A stretch of 64,000 nt of DNA. It comes from Dietzia aurantiaca (GTDB taxonomy: Bacteria > Actinomycetota > Actinomycetes > Mycobacteriales > Mycobacteriaceae). Where the stretch lies: positions 372,001-436,000 of the forward strand of contig NZ_JAIFXZ010000002.1 of assembly GCF_021033825.1 (NCBI RefSeq), given 5' to 3'. The position numbers and the translations under genes were made by a program. Shown piece by piece: positions 33,671-43,171 of this stretch. The notes under the pieces were generated by a model that was not told the DNA's origin, ran no database searches, and worked only from the letters and a program-made list of their open reading frames with translations. The stretch's first letter is position 1, and each line of letters opens with the position of its first letter.

Positions 33671-34165
33671 ATGGCACCCGACTTCCGACGAAAGCGGTCC
33701 GGGGATCGGGACGACACCTCGAGCCCCGTCCTCATCACCGGGGCGCGACAGTCGTACCAGGACGAACTCGCGGCCCGGAAGAAGCGGTATTTCCTGTTGA
33801 TGAGTGTCCGGATCCCGGCACTGTTGCTCGCTGCGGGTGCGCTCGCGCTCTGGAACAACCCGTGGATCGCGCTGGCGATCGTGGCGGGATCGATCCCGAT
33901 CCCGTGGATCGCCGTGATCGGCGCCAACGATCGCCCGCCGCTCCCCAAGCAGCAGGCACGCACCTATAACGCGGGGCACCTGTCCGCGCCGCGGACGGTG
34001 GCCCTGCCGTCCGGGTTGACGGGCAAGACCACCGATGCGCACACCGACCCCCACGGCGAAGGCGAGGCCGACACCGATGCCCCCGAGGACATTGATGAGG
34101 CCGATGCCCCCGATGAGGCCGACGACACCGGTGACACCGACGAGCCCACCAGCGGCGACCACTGA
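33671..34165 (+). CDS. DUF3099 membrane protein
   Basis: 164 residues. The DUF3099 pattern is SPVLITGARQSYQDELAARKKRY-LMSVRIPALLLA, followed by two membrane helices (about 48-66 and 68-88). The last 60 residues are acidic and low complexity (HTDPHGEGEADTDAPEDIDE and more). The function is not established. The next gene starts 19 bases later, so the three genes DUF3099, methyltransferase and dtd appear to form an operon. Confidence 0.88.
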   Translation: MAPDFRRKRSGDRDDTSSPVLITGARQSYQDELAARKKRYFLLMSVRIPALLLAAGALALWNNPWIALAIVAGSIPIPWIAVIGANDRPPLPKQQARTYNAGHLSAPRTVALPSGLTGKTTDAHTDPHGEGEADTDAPEDIDEADAPDEADDTGDTDEPTSGDH

Positions 34166-34184
34166 CGAAAGCGACCCTGAACCC

Positions 34185-35816
34185 GTGACCCGTTCCACCG
34201 ACTCCCTCGCGGTTCTCTCCCCCTTTCTGACCGCGGCGTTCCGCGAGCACGGGTACACCGTTCCGGGACTGGAGCGGGCCCTGGGACAGGAGGCCGTCTC
34301 GGCGCTCGCCCGCTCGGACGCTGCGGTCGTCCGGCGCCACGCCCGGGACTCCGGCGCGGCCGGCGCGCTGGTGCGTCTGTTCGTGTTGGGCGATGCGCTC
34401 CCCCGCGCCGTGGTCACCGAACTGCTTCCGGAGGTCGACCTCGGGGCCGGCGTCGAGGCGGGCCTGTGGTCCCTCGGTGACGACGGCGCGGTGCAGGCAC
34501 TCGTCGACCTCCGTCCCGTCGACACCGGCCACGGGACCCGCTGGGTGTTCTCTGACGTCGACGGGTCGATGGTTCGCACCGGGACCCGGCCGGACCACGT
34601 GCTCGGCGTGGGCCAGGCCACGCTGTCCCTCCTGCGGATCACGCCCACCTCCCCCGCCGGTTCCGTTCTGGATCTGGGCACAGGCTGCGGCATCCAGTTG
34701 GTGCACGCGCTCGAGTCCGGCGAGGCCGGGACCGGCACGGACATCACCCCGCGGTGCCTCGAGTTGGCGGAGGCGACTCTGGCGATCAACGCGATGGAGG
34801 CCGAGCTCGTCCGGGGCCCGTGGTTCGACCCCGTCGCCGGGCGGACTTTCGACCGGATCGTCGCCAACCCGCCGTTCGTGGTGGGCCCGTCCGAAATGGG
34901 GCACTCGTACCGGGAGTCGGGGCTCGCACTCGACGGCGCCAGTCGGACGGTCGTGTCCGGCGCTCCGGAACATCTCGCCGAGGGCGGGACGGCGATCCTG
35001 CTGGCGTCCTGGGTCGAGCGGGACGACGTCGACTGGCGTTCGTATGTGGCCGCGTGGGTGCCGGCCGACGGGGTCGATGCCTGGTTCCTCCGCAGGGACT
35101 CGTCCGATCCGGGCCTCTACGCGTGGACATGGTTGACCGACGAGGGGATGGACCCGCGCGACGAGTCCACGTGGAAGGCGGCCGACGCCTGGCTGGACCA
35201 CTTCCGTGACGAGGGCGTGGCGGGCATCGGGTTCGGTTACGTGTATCTGCGACGCATCGACGGCCCGTCGTCGGTGCTGTGTGAGGACCTGACGCATCCC
35301 TTCGACGCGGGCCTGGGCGACGAGGCGGAGGCTTATTTCGCCCGCACCGCGTGGCTGCGCGAGGCCGCGCACCGTCACGGAGGCGAGGATGTCGCGCTGG
35401 ACCGGACCGTCTTCACCGTCTCCCCCGACGTCCATCTGCACGTGTCGGAGTCCTTGGCGCCCACCGGCCCGGACGGCCTGCCGGCGGGTCGCGCCACCGT
35501 CGTGGTCGAGCGGGTCACCGGCGCGCGGTGGCGACACGAGATCGATCAGTTCACCGCCACGGTGCTGCGGGGCGCGCGGACGGGCGCCCTTCCGTTGGCG
35601 GATCTGGTGATCCTCGCGGGCGCGGCGGCGGGCGCCGACCCGGACGAACTCGCGGCGCCGGTGCGTCGGGTGGTCGTCGACCTGTTCCTGCACGGCTTCC
35701 TCGTACCCGCCGGGGTCCCCGGGGTGTTGCCGCCGGGGGCCGAGGCCGCGGCTCCCGGGGGATCGTCCTCCGCCGACGCGTTGGACAGTGCGCCATCGCC
35801 GGGGGCCGACGGGTGA
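34185..35816 (+). CDS. Class I SAM-dependent methyltransferase with N- and C-terminal accessory domains
   Basis: 543 residues from a GTG. N-terminal helical domain (residues 1-130, containing [19 protein letters not shown]), central methyltransferase with SAM loop [16 protein letters not shown], acidic [13 protein letters not shown], and motif [12 protein letters not shown]. The NPPF motif is typical of amino-group (N6-adenine or glutamine) methylation as in HemK/RlmF-type enzymes. A C-terminal domain of about 180 residues, predicted beta-rich, follows. Actinobacteria carry this three-domain arrangement (DUF7059/DUF7782 type), and the substrate is unknown. It overlaps dtd by four bases (GTGA). 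Confidence 0.85.
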   Translation: MTRSTDSLAVLSPFLTAAFREHGYTVPGLERALGQEAVSALARSDAAVVRRHARDSGAAGALVRLFVLGDALPRAVVTELLPEVDLGAGVEAGLWSLGDDGAVQALVDLRPVDTGHGTRWVFSDVDGSMVRTGTRPDHVLGVGQATLSLLRITPTSPAGSVLDLGTGCGIQLVHALESGEAGTGTDITPRCLELAEATLAINAMEAELVRGPWFDPVAGRTFDRIVANPPFVVGPSEMGHSYRESGLALDGASRTVVSGAPEHLAEGGTAILLASWVERDDVDWRSYVAAWVPADGVDAWFLRRDSSDPGLYAWTWLTDEGMDPRDESTWKAADAWLDHFRDEGVAGIGFGYVYLRRIDGPSSVLCEDLTHPFDAGLGDEAEAYFARTAWLREAAHRHGGEDVALDRTVFTVSPDVHLHVSESLAPTGPDGLPAGRATVVVERVTGARWRHEIDQFTATVLRGARTGALPLADLVILAGAAAGADPDELAAPVRRVVVDLFLHGFLVPAGVPGVLPPGAEAAAPGGSSSADALDSAPSPGADG

Positions 35817-36250
35817 GGGCCGTGGTCTCGCGGGTCACCGAGGCCTCGGTGACGGTCGACGACGACGTGGTGGGCGCCCTCCCCGGCCCGGGGCTGTTGG
35901 TGCTGTTGGGGGTATCGAACGACGACGACGAGGCGGACATCGACACGATGGTCCGCAAGATCGCGGAGTTGCGGATCCTGCGTGAGGAGAAGAGCGCGGT
36001 CGAGGTCGGCGCCCCGGTCCTGGTGGTCAGCCAGTTCACGCTGATGGGTTCGACGGCCAAGGGGCGGCGCCCGTCCTGGTCCCGGGCCGCACCCGGTGAG
36101 GTGGCCGAGCCGGCTGTGGCGGCCGTGGTGCGCGGTCTTCGTGACCGCGGACTCGAGGTCTCGACCGGGGTCTTCGGCGCGATGATGCAGGTGCGTTCGG
36201 TCAACGACGGCCCGTTCACGCTGCTCATCGAAACCCCGAACCCACGGTGA
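35813..36250 (+). CDS. dtd: D-aminoacyl-tRNA deacylase
   Basis: 145 residues, with a GTG start overlapping the previous stop. Family signatures: [20 protein letters not shown], the active-site [17 protein letters not shown] (the SQFTL motif), and the dimer-swapped [15 protein letters not shown] (GP motif variant NDGPFT) at the C-terminus. DTD removes D-amino acids and glycine mischarged on tRNA. It is a small homodimer, and the length fits exactly. Confidence 0.96.
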   Translation: MRAVVSRVTEASVTVDDDVVGALPGPGLLVLLGVSNDDDEADIDTMVRKIAELRILREEKSAVEVGAPVLVVSQFTLMGSTAKGRRPSWSRAAPGEVAEPAVAAVVRGLRDRGLEVSTGVFGAMMQVRSVNDGPFTLLIETPNPR

Positions 36251-36295
36251 CGGGTATTTCATTCCGCCACATGTCGTGACCGAGATCATCCGCCC

Positions 36296-36324
36296 GGGAA
36301 CATTCCCGGCACCCCTGCCGTTGT
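36296..36324 (+). promoter_or_regulatory. ECF-type (SigE/SigH-like) promoter for sigB
   Basis: GGGAAC at 36296-36301, then a 17-base spacer, then CGTTGT at 36319-36324, about 95 bases before sigB. This agrees with the GGAAC...CGTT consensus of stress ECF sigma factors that drive sigB in mycobacteria and corynebacteria. GGGAACATTCCC is itself a palindrome. AGGAGGAGGAG precedes the start codon as ribosome-binding site. Confidence 0.55.
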
Positions 36325-36417
36325 AGGTGTACGTGACCGGAATACGGACACGATCCTGATCCGTCCACCAGCGACCGACCGCCGGCCCATCCCCCGGGCA
36401 AGGCAGGAGGAGGAGAC

Positions 36418-37386
36418 ATGACGTCAGCCACCACCCGTTCGGACCATCGGACGGAGGCGGATTCGGACGGCCAGAGCCCCAGTGCCGACCTGGTCCGCGT
36501 CTACCTCAACGGGATCGGCAAGACCGCCCTGCTCAACGCTGAGGACGAGGTGGAGCTGTCGAAGCGCATCGAGGCCGGTCTGTACGCCAAGCATCTGCTG
36601 GCCACCAAGAAGCGCCTGGGCCCCGTCAAGAAGGCCGATCTCGCGACCATCGTCCGGGAGGGCGAGGCCGCCCGCGCCCACCTCCTCGAGGCCAATCTTC
36701 GTCTGGTGGTCTCCCTGGCCAAGCGCTACACGGGCCGTGGGATGCCGCTCCTCGATCTCATCCAGGAGGGCAACCTCGGGCTGATCCGCGCGATGGAGAA
36801 GTTCGACTACGCCAAGGGGTTCAAGTTCTCGACCTACGCCACGTGGTGGATTCGCCAGGCCATCACCCGCGGTATGGCCGACCAGTCGCGCACCATCCGG
36901 CTTCCAGTGCATCTCGTCGAGCAGGTGAACAAGCTGGCGCGGATCAAGCGTGAGCTGCACCAGCAGCTCGGCCGCGAGTCGACCCTGGAGGAGCTCGCCG
37001 AGGAGTCGGGCATCCCCGCGCACAAGATCGAGGAGCTCCTCGACCATTCGCGTGACCCGGTCAGCCTGGACATGCCGGTGGGTGCGGACGAAGAGGCGCC
37101 GCTGGGCGACTTCATCGAGGACGCCGAGGCGACCAGCGCCGAGAACACGGTCGTGACCAACGTCATGCACTCGGATGTCCGCGCCGTCCTGGCCACGCTC
37201 GAGGAGCGTGAGCAGCAGGTCATCACGCTGCGTTTCGGCCTCAATGACGGTCAGCCGCGGACCCTCGACCAGATCGGCAAGCGCTTCGGCCTGTCCCGTG
37301 AGCGCGTGCGTCAGATCGAGCGCGAGGTCATGGCCAAGCTCCGCGAGGGCCGTCGCGCTGACAAGCTGCGGTCGTACGCCGTCTGA
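36418..37386 (+). CDS. sigB: Stress/stationary-phase sigma factor SigB
   Basis: 322 residues. Complete sigma-70 group 2: short N-terminus, region 1.2 ([20 protein letters not shown]), region 2 ([28 protein letters not shown]), region 3 ([10 protein letters not shown]) and region 4 ([19 protein letters not shown]). It lacks the Lys-rich extension of SigA. In Mycobacteriales SigB serves general stress and stationary phase. ideR usually lies nearby, and here it is about 6 kb away, on the far side of the IS30 copy and the pat-acuC pair. Confidence 0.96.
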   Translation: MTSATTRSDHRTEADSDGQSPSADLVRVYLNGIGKTALLNAEDEVELSKRIEAGLYAKHLLATKKRLGPVKKADLATIVREGEAARAHLLEANLRLVVSLAKRYTGRGMPLLDLIQEGNLGLIRAMEKFDYAKGFKFSTYATWWIRQAITRGMADQSRTIRLPVHLVEQVNKLARIKRELHQQLGRESTLEELAEESGIPAHKIEELLDHSRDPVSLDMPVGADEEAPLGDFIEDAEATSAENTVVTNVMHSDVRAVLATLEEREQQVITLRFGLNDGQPRTLDQIGKRFGLSRERVRQIEREVMAKLREGRRADKLRSYAV

Positions 37387-37416
37387 CACCGCGGACCTCG
37401 TAGGACCCCGTCAACC

Positions 37417-37464
37417 CGAAACGGCCCCGCCTGGAGGGCGGGTTCACATGATCGTCGCAATACT
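37417..37464 (+). repeat. Left terminal inverted repeat of the IS30-family element
   Basis: It begins CGAAACGGCCCCGCCTGGAG. By my alignment, 37 of 48 positions match the right end, with the outermost 12 identical. Confidence 0.85.
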
Positions 37465-37487
37465 CTCAACGAGAGGTTGCGGCGATC

Positions 37488-39035
37488 ATGTCGTTTCAGC
37501 AGGACTGCGTTCGATTCGGTGATGAGCTGGCCCGGCTCGTCGACGGCGGTGTATCGGTGAAGGATGCTGCGGTCGCGCTAGGGCTTCCTCGCGATCGTTG
37601 CTACGCCATCTTGCGGGCGATCGGCCTGCCCGCCGGCCAGCCACGAGGTAAGCGGCGTGGCGCTGCTGATCACGCGGTGATCGTGTCGGTGTTCGATAGA
37701 ACAGGATCGATCAATCAGGCCGCGAAAGCGTGCCAGGTCTCGCATTCGGCCGCGCGCAGAATCCTGGTCGCCCAAGGCCTCGTGCCCAGCGAAAAGCTCC
37801 GTCCTCAAGGCAAGAGCGAGGCCAAGCGGCGCTTCGACGAGTTGGTGGCGCAAGGCTGGTCGACGGCGCGAGCTGCCCGTGAGGTGGGCGTGAACCCTCG
37901 CACCGGCCGTGACTGGCACAAGGGCATCCGCAAGGTTGGCGACACGCGGGTTCACCCTGATGGCAGGGTCGTGGACTACCGGCGCCGATCCGGCTACACA
38001 CAGACGGTGACCAGTGCGATCTGCGAAGCTGTCGTCAGTCCTGCGGTCAGTGACCGCTACCTGTCGATCGAGGACAGGGTTGCCATCGCCGACGGGCTGG
38101 CGGTCAGGGACTCGCTTCGCACGATCGCGGCACGAATCGGCAAAAACGTCTCCACGGTCTCAAGGGAGGTCCGCCGGCACAGCAGCACGGGCCGGTATCT
38201 GCCCTACCAGGCCGATCGAAGCGCTGCCGCGGCCCGGGCACGGCCCAAGCAGGCCAAACTGGTGACGAACGCGGTCCTGAGGGCAGCGGTCGAGGAAGGC
38301 CTGTTCCGGAAACTATCCCCAGAGCAGATCTCGCATCGCCTGCGCCGGGATCACCCCGACGACGAAAGCATGCGGGTGAGCCACGAAACGATCTACCAGG
38401 CGCTGTACTTCCAAGCCCGTGGCGGCCTCAAACGCGAGGTAAAGAACGCACTTCGCACCGGCCGCACCAGGCGCAAGCCACAGCGCAAAGAAGGCGAACG
38501 GTATCAGCGGTTCACCGATCCGATGGTCATGATCAGTGATCGCCCCGCCGAGGTCGACGACCGCGCCATTCCCGGGCACTGGGAAGGCGACTTGATCACC
38601 GGCGAGCTGAACAAGACCGCAATCGGCACCCTGGTGGAACGCTCCACCCGCTACACGATGCTGCTCCATCTGCCCGACGGGCACGACGCTGAACAGGTCC
38701 GCGATGCGCTGATCGTGGCCATGCGTGCAATGCCCGCGCACTTGCGTGGGTCGCTGACCTGGGACCAGGGAGCCGAGATGGCCCGGCATAAGCAAGTCAG
38801 CATGGCCACCGACATGGCCGTCTACTTCTGCGACCCGGCCAGCCCATGGCAGCGCGGCAGCAACGAAAACACCAACGGACTACTGCGCCAGTACTTCCCC
38901 AAGGGCACCGACCTCAGCGTCTACGGGCCAGAAGACCTCGAACACGTCGCCCAGGAACTCAACGGCCGTCCACGCAAAACGCTCGGCTGGGATACCCCAG
39001 CCGAGCGCCTGCGTGATTTAATTACCGCCAACTAA
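37488..39035 (+). CDS. IS30-family transposase
   Basis: 515 residues, intact, from an ATG 24 bases inside the left repeat. An N-terminal region of about 190 residues contains several helix-turn-helix segments (VSVKDAAVALGLPRDRCY, INQAAKACQVSHSAARRI and the IS30 HTH IEDRVAIADGLAVRDSLRTI plus GKNVSTVSREVRRH). The catalytic core has the DDE triad in PGHWEGDLITG, LTWDQGAEMARH and SPWQRGSNENTNGLLRQYF, with the IS30 box ending in FPKGTDLS. It is longer than classical IS30 transposases (about 380) because of the extra HTH segments, as in many actinobacterial members. Confidence 0.95.
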   Translation: MSFQQDCVRFGDELARLVDGGVSVKDAAVALGLPRDRCYAILRAIGLPAGQPRGKRRGAADHAVIVSVFDRTGSINQAAKACQVSHSAARRILVAQGLVPSEKLRPQGKSEAKRRFDELVAQGWSTARAAREVGVNPRTGRDWHKGIRKVGDTRVHPDGRVVDYRRRSGYTQTVTSAICEAVVSPAVSDRYLSIEDRVAIADGLAVRDSLRTIAARIGKNVSTVSREVRRHSSTGRYLPYQADRSAAAARARPKQAKLVTNAVLRAAVEEGLFRKLSPEQISHRLRRDHPDDESMRVSHETIYQALYFQARGGLKREVKNALRTGRTRRKPQRKEGERYQRFTDPMVMISDRPAEVDDRAIPGHWEGDLITGELNKTAIGTLVERSTRYTMLLHLPDGHDAEQVRDALIVAMRAMPAHLRGSLTWDQGAEMARHKQVSMATDMAVYFCDPASPWQRGSNENTNGLLRQYFPKGTDLSVYGPEDLEHVAQELNGRPRKTLGWDTPAERLRDLITAN

Positions 39036-39039
39036 CAGC

Positions 39040-39087
39040 AGTGTTGCGTCGACCCCTTGAAACCGCCTTTCCGGTGGGGCCGTTTCG
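39040..39087 (-). repeat. Right terminal inverted repeat of the IS30-family element
   Basis: It ends ...GGTGGGGCCGTTTCG and starts 5 bases after the transposase stop. It pairs with 37417-37464. Confidence 0.85.
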
Positions 39088-39104
39088 TCGTCTGCGGACC
39101 GGTT

Positions 39105-41858
39105 CTAGCGAAGTCGGCGCGGACCTTCGTCCCCGCTGAACAACGGCGGAGGCCCGAGCTGCACGCTCGCGAAGAGCACGGACAGACCGCTGGGCGTGGC
39201 CAGCCCCGGATCCAGTGAGAGCTTGCGCATCTCCGGCACATCCTCGGCCAGGCAGGACACTCGTCCCATGAGGTCGACGAGCGCCCGCCGGTCCGCCGGC
39301 GTGTCGCCCGCGTACCCGTCCAGGATCGGGGCCGCCCGGGGCCGGTCGAGCAATGCCGCGGCCTCCGTCGGGGAGATCGGCAGCGTGCTGAAGGCCCGGT
39401 CCGCGAGGAGGTCCGAGAGCAGCCCGGACAGTCCGAACGAGATCAGGGACCCGAAGATCGGATGGTCGGCGACCCGGATCGTGACGGCGACTCCCTTGGT
39501 GGCCATCTTCTGCACGTGAAGTGAGCGCGACCCGGTGGAGGACTGCAGGTAGTCGAACGCGTGCCGGACGGCGCCGGCGTCGGCCAGATCGAGCCGGACC
39601 CCGGACTGATCGCTCCGGGTGCGCCACTTCTCGCTCATCGCCTTGACCGCGACCGGGTATCCGAGTTCGTCGGCGGCCATCACGGCCTGCTCGACGTCGG
39701 TGGCGACGCGGTAGTCGACGATGTCGATGCCGTAGCACTCGAGTAGCGCCCGCACCTGGCCCTGTGTGAGCTCGAACGAGTCGGTACCGGCGTTGAGGTG
39801 GCACAGCGAGTCGACGAGTTCGCGGGCACGCACACGGTCGATGTCCTCGAACTCGGCGGGTTCCTCTGCGGGGCGATCCAGCCATTCGGCGTAGCGTCGG
39901 GCCCGCACCAGCGCGGACACCGCTCGCTCCGGGTACGGATACGAGGGGATGGATCCGCGCGAGGCGACGCCGGACTCATCGGTCACGGTCAGTCCCTCCG
40001 GAAGGCCCTCCCCCGCGAGGAACGTACTGACGACGGGCTTCTCGCTCTCCGCAGCGGCGGCGCGGATGGCCTCGGCGAACTTGTCCGGTTCCGTGGCCAC
40101 AGGGGGTACGAACACCGTCAGGACGGAGTCCACCTCATCACGGTCGAGGGCGTCGGAGATCGCGGTCCGAAAGTCCTCCGGGTTCGCTCCGGCCCCGAGG
40201 TCGACCGAATGGGCGACGGTGAAGCCCTGCAACCGCGCCGAGTCACCACCGAGGCGAGCCACAGCCGACGAGTTCCCGACGATCCCCAGCCGGCCACCGG
40301 CGGGTAGCGGCTGATACGCGAGGAGCGTGGCGGTGTCGAACATGTCGGTGATCGAGTCGACCTGGATGAGACCTGAGTCGCGGAAGAGGCCGCGGATCGC
40401 CGACGCGGTGAGCCCCTCGACACCGGATTCGAGGTCGTCGGCGGCGCGCCGCACCACCACGACCGGCTTGTTGCGGGCTATCCGCCGGGCGATCCGGGAG
40501 AACTTCCGCGGGTTACCGAAGCTCTCGAGGTACAGCAACACCACCTCGGTGGCCGAGTCGGTGTCCCAGTACTGCATCAGGTCGTTACCCGAGACGTCGG
40601 CGCGGTTACCCGCGGAGACGAACGTGGACAGACCGAGTCGACGCCGTGCCGCCGCGGCGAGGATCGTGATGCCCAGAGCACCGGACTGGCAGAAGAACCC
40701 CACCCGTCCGGGGCCGGGCACCAGTTCCGCCAGGGTCGCGTTGAGCTGGACGTCGGAGGAGGTGTTGATCACGCCCAGCGCGTTCGGTCCGACCACGCGC
40801 ATGCCGTGCGCGCGCGCCTCGCTGACGAGACGCCGCTCCGAAACGACTCCCGCACTTCCGACGTCGGAGAATCCCGCCGAGATGACGACGAGGGTCGACA
40901 CGCCCTTGGACAGGCAGTCGTCGAGGACCTCCGACATCGACGCAGCCGGGACGGCGACCACCGCGAGGTCCACCGGATCCGGGATGTCCCGGACGCTCGC
41001 GTAGGCGCGCACCGACTGCACCGAGTGGGCGTCCGAGTTGACCGGGTACACCGGCCCGGAGAACCCGTTGGCGATGAGGTTTCGCAACACAGTGTGGCCG
41101 ATCTTGCCGACCTGGTCCGACGCTCCGATCACGGCCACTGATGCGGGGTTGAGAACCCGGGCGACGCTTCGCGACTCGGCCGCCGCCTCGCGGGAGTTCC
41201 GGACGTTGGTCAGCGCCTCGGTCGGGTCGATGGCGAATTCCAGGTGCAGGGTCGAGCCGTCGAACGACCGTGAGATCTCGTACCCGGCCCTACGGAAGAC
41301 CTGGATCATCGAGCGGTTCTCCGACAGGACCTCCGCCTCGAAATGGTCGATACCGCACTCCGCGGCCGCGCCGGCCAGATGTTCGAGGAAGATCGACCCC
41401 AGGCCCCGGCCCTGGTGCTGGTCCGAGATGGTGAACGCGACCTCCGCGAACGTCGAGTCAGGTAGCCGCTCGTAGATCGCGATCCCGATGATCTCCGCAC
41501 CGAGCTCCGCCACGAACGCCATCCGATCGCGGTAGTCCACATTGGTCATCCGCCGGAGCTCGCGATCCGAGAGAACATCGCGCGATCCGAAATACCGCAG
41601 GTAGCGGGTCCGTTCTGACAAGCTCGTGTGGAACCGCGAGATCTTCTCGGAGTCCTCGGGGAGGATCGGCCGGACCCGGACCGCCCGGCCGTCGGAGCCG
41701 AGGACATCGGCCGCCCACTCGTGTGGATACCCGTCCGGGTAGACGTCCACCGAGGTGTCGGTCGAGGCGTGCTCGGGAGGTTCCACCGCCGGGGGTCCAC
41801 CGGTCTTGGAGGTCTGGTTCGTCGGATCGCCGGTCGGAGTGTCTCCAAGGTGCGCCAT
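39105..41858 (-). CDS. pat: Pat-type protein acyltransferase: GNAT domain fused to acyl-CoA synthetase-like domain
   Basis: 917 residues from the ATG at 41858 behind GGAGG. The open frame runs far upstream but is antisense to acuC there. N-terminal GNAT (about residues 50-215): VRPILPEDSEKISRFH, then ISDQHQGRGLGSIFLEHL (acetyl-CoA loop). It is followed by an NDP-forming acyl-CoA synthetase-like part: CoA-binding VLNPASVAVIGASDQVGKIG, VGPNALGVIN, GFFCQSGALGI, and a C-terminal ATP-grasp (GYPVAVKAMSEKWRTRSD). The segment where true synthetases carry the phosphorylated His in SHTGA reads ESGVEGLTASAIRGLF, without His. The large domain is thus probably regulatory, as in Pat proteins. It would acetylate lysines of acyl-CoA synthetases and other proteins. 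acuC lies upstream. Confidence 0.87.
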   Translation of the reverse strand: MAHLGDTPTGDPTNQTSKTGGPPAVEPPEHASTDTSVDVYPDGYPHEWAADVLGSDGRAVRVRPILPEDSEKISRFHTSLSERTRYLRYFGSRDVLSDRELRRMTNVDYRDRMAFVAELGAEIIGIAIYERLPDSTFAEVAFTISDQHQGRGLGSIFLEHLAGAAAECGIDHFEAEVLSENRSMIQVFRRAGYEISRSFDGSTLHLEFAIDPTEALTNVRNSREAAAESRSVARVLNPASVAVIGASDQVGKIGHTVLRNLIANGFSGPVYPVNSDAHSVQSVRAYASVRDIPDPVDLAVVAVPAASMSEVLDDCLSKGVSTLVVISAGFSDVGSAGVVSERRLVSEARAHGMRVVGPNALGVINTSSDVQLNATLAELVPGPGRVGFFCQSGALGITILAAAARRRLGLSTFVSAGNRADVSGNDLMQYWDTDSATEVVLLYLESFGNPRKFSRIARRIARNKPVVVVRRAADDLESGVEGLTASAIRGLFRDSGLIQVDSITDMFDTATLLAYQPLPAGGRLGIVGNSSAVARLGGDSARLQGFTVAHSVDLGAGANPEDFRTAISDALDRDEVDSVLTVFVPPVATEPDKFAEAIRAAAAESEKPVVSTFLAGEGLPEGLTVTDESGVASRGSIPSYPYPERAVSALVRARRYAEWLDRPAEEPAEFEDIDRVRARELVDSLCHLNAGTDSFELTQGQVRALLECYGIDIVDYRVATDVEQAVMAADELGYPVAVKAMSEKWRTRSDQSGVRLDLADAGAVRHAFDYLQSSTGSRSLHVQKMATKGVAVTIRVADHPIFGSLISFGLSGLLSDLLADRAFSTLPISPTEAAALLDRPRAAPILDGYAGDTPADRRALVDLMGRVSCLAEDVPEMRKLSLDPGLATPSGLSVLFASVQLGPPPLFSGDEGPRRLR

Positions 41859-41910
41859 GTGTGGTCCTCCAGGGGCGGAGTTCATCGGTCGGTCAGTGGT
41901 CATCGTGCGG

Positions 41911-41931
41911 GGTGACCACGGAGCGGTCACC
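41911..41931 (-). terminator. Hairpin behind acuC
   Basis: GGTGACC / GGTCACC with a 7-base loop in the 80-base gap between acuC and the pat-like gene. It could be a partial terminator. Confidence 0.4.
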
Positions 41932-41938
41932 CGTGGGG

Positions 41939-43171
41939 TCAGTCCCTCGGATCGTCGGGGTCGAGCCCGTGCAGTGGGAACACCGAGCGCCTGGTATCGA
42001 GGATGGACTGGTCCAGTCGAGCCAGCGACCGGTCGATCTCGACGCCCCGGTCGGCCCCGGCCGGCTCCCACGGGGTGTACTCCGGGATCTCCCCATCGCT
42101 CATGGACTGCGGCACCCGGTCCGGCACGGTGAGTCGGCCGGCCATAGTCCGCCACGATTCCGGCACCACGGTGTCCGGGTCCACCGGCACACCGAGCACG
42201 GCCCCGATGAGGTGGGTCCACGACCTCGGGACCACCCGGACCAGCTCGTACCCGCCGCCCCCGATCGCGATGAGCCGACCCTCGCAGATCTCGTCCGCCA
42301 ACGCGACCACGTCGAGATAGGACCGGCGATGCCCGTCGACGCTGAGCGACAGGTCCGCGAGCGGGTCCTCGCGGTGCGAGTCGCATCCGGCCTGCAGGAC
42401 GATGATCTGCGGCTCGAATGCCCGCAGCAGCCCGGGGACCACGGCATGGAAACCGCGGAGCCACAGCGGATCGGTGACGGCGGGCAGATAGGCGAGGTTG
42501 ACGGACGTGCCCTCGGCCCGGCCCACGCCGGTCTCGGACGCCCAGCCCGTCGAGGGCCACAGCGTGGCGGGGTGCTGGTGCAACGAGACCGTGAGAACCC
42601 GCGGATCCTCGTAGAAGGCGGTCTGGACCCCGTCGCCGTGGTGGACGTCGATGTCGACATAAGCGACGCGGTCGTAGCCGTTGTCGAGCAACCAGCTGAT
42701 CGCCACGGCGACGTCGTTGTACACGCAGAAGCCGGCGGCGGCAGCCGGCATCGCATGGTGCATCCCGCCCGCGACCGACACAGCCCGGGTGGCGACACCG
42801 TCCGCGATCGCGCGCGCCGCGGCGAGCGTTCCGCCGGCCACAGCCGCGCTGGCCTCGTGCATCCCCGGGAACGTCGGGTTGTCGGCGGTTCCCAGCCCGT
42901 GACTCATTCCCACGTGCTCACCGGGCGGCAGATCGCCGGCGGCCTTGACCGAGTCGATATACCGCGAGGTATGGACGCGGAGAAGCTCCTCGTCCGTCGC
43001 CGATCCGGGATCGATCAGCTCCACTCCCCGGAGAACGCCGAGCTCCGTGGCCAGCGACATCGTCAGATCAAGTCGCCGCGGACTCATCGGGTGGTCCGCC
43101 GAGTGGCGGTACTCCAACAGCGACGGACTCCACACCACCCCCGCCGCGACTCCGTCCCGGATGCCCGTCAT
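41939..43171 (-). CDS. acuC: AcuC/class I-II histone-deacetylase-family protein
   Basis: 410 residues. The ATG at 43171 is preferred to the GTG six bases earlier because GGAGG has good spacing. Zn-deacetylase signature: GGMHHAMPAAAAGFCVYND (His-His pair), YVDIDVHHGDGVQTAFY (zinc Asp and His), TVSLHQHPATLWPSTG, LQAGCDSHREDPL (zinc Asp), and IAIGGGGYEL (the catalytic Tyr region). AcuC removes acetyl groups placed by Pat-like enzymes on acyl-CoA synthetases. Writer and eraser are adjacent here on one strand with an 80-base gap. Divergent from ideR over 239 bases. Confidence 0.93.
   Translation of the reverse strand: MTGIRDGVAAGVVWSPSLLEYRHSADHPMSPRRLDLTMSLATELGVLRGVELIDPGSATDEELLRVHTSRYIDSVKAAGDLPPGEHVGMSHGLGTADNPTFPGMHEASAAVAGGTLAAARAIADGVATRAVSVAGGMHHAMPAAAAGFCVYNDVAVAISWLLDNGYDRVAYVDIDVHHGDGVQTAFYEDPRVLTVSLHQHPATLWPSTGWASETGVGRAEGTSVNLAYLPAVTDPLWLRGFHAVVPGLLRAFEPQIIVLQAGCDSHREDPLADLSLSVDGHRRSYLDVVALADEICEGRLIAIGGGGYELVRVVPRSWTHLIGAVLGVPVDPDTVVPESWRTMAGRLTVPDRVPQSMSDGEIPEYTPWEPAGADRGVEIDRSLARLDQSILDTRRSVFPLHGLDPDDPRD

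Larger units (their letters stand above)
37417..39087 (+). mobile_element. IS30-family insertion sequence, apparently complete
   Basis: About 1.67 kb, bounded by imperfect 48-base inverted repeats at 37417-37464 and 39040-39087, with one intact transposase gene inside. Flanks: sigB stop 30 bases to the left, the pat-like gene stop 18 bases to the right. At these borders I see no clear target duplication (left flank ends ACC, right begins TCG). The exact tips are therefore uncertain by a few bases, or the copy is old or was rearranged. Confidence 0.88.

Noticed and set aside
37414-39090. Target-site duplication of the IS30 element
   Set aside because: Flanking trinucleotides ACC and TCG differ at the inferred tips, so no duplication is claimed.
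41859-42560. Upstream extension of the pat-like gene by 234 codons
   Set aside because: The extension is a wrong-frame reading of acuC. The ATG at 41858 behind GGAGG is the natural start.
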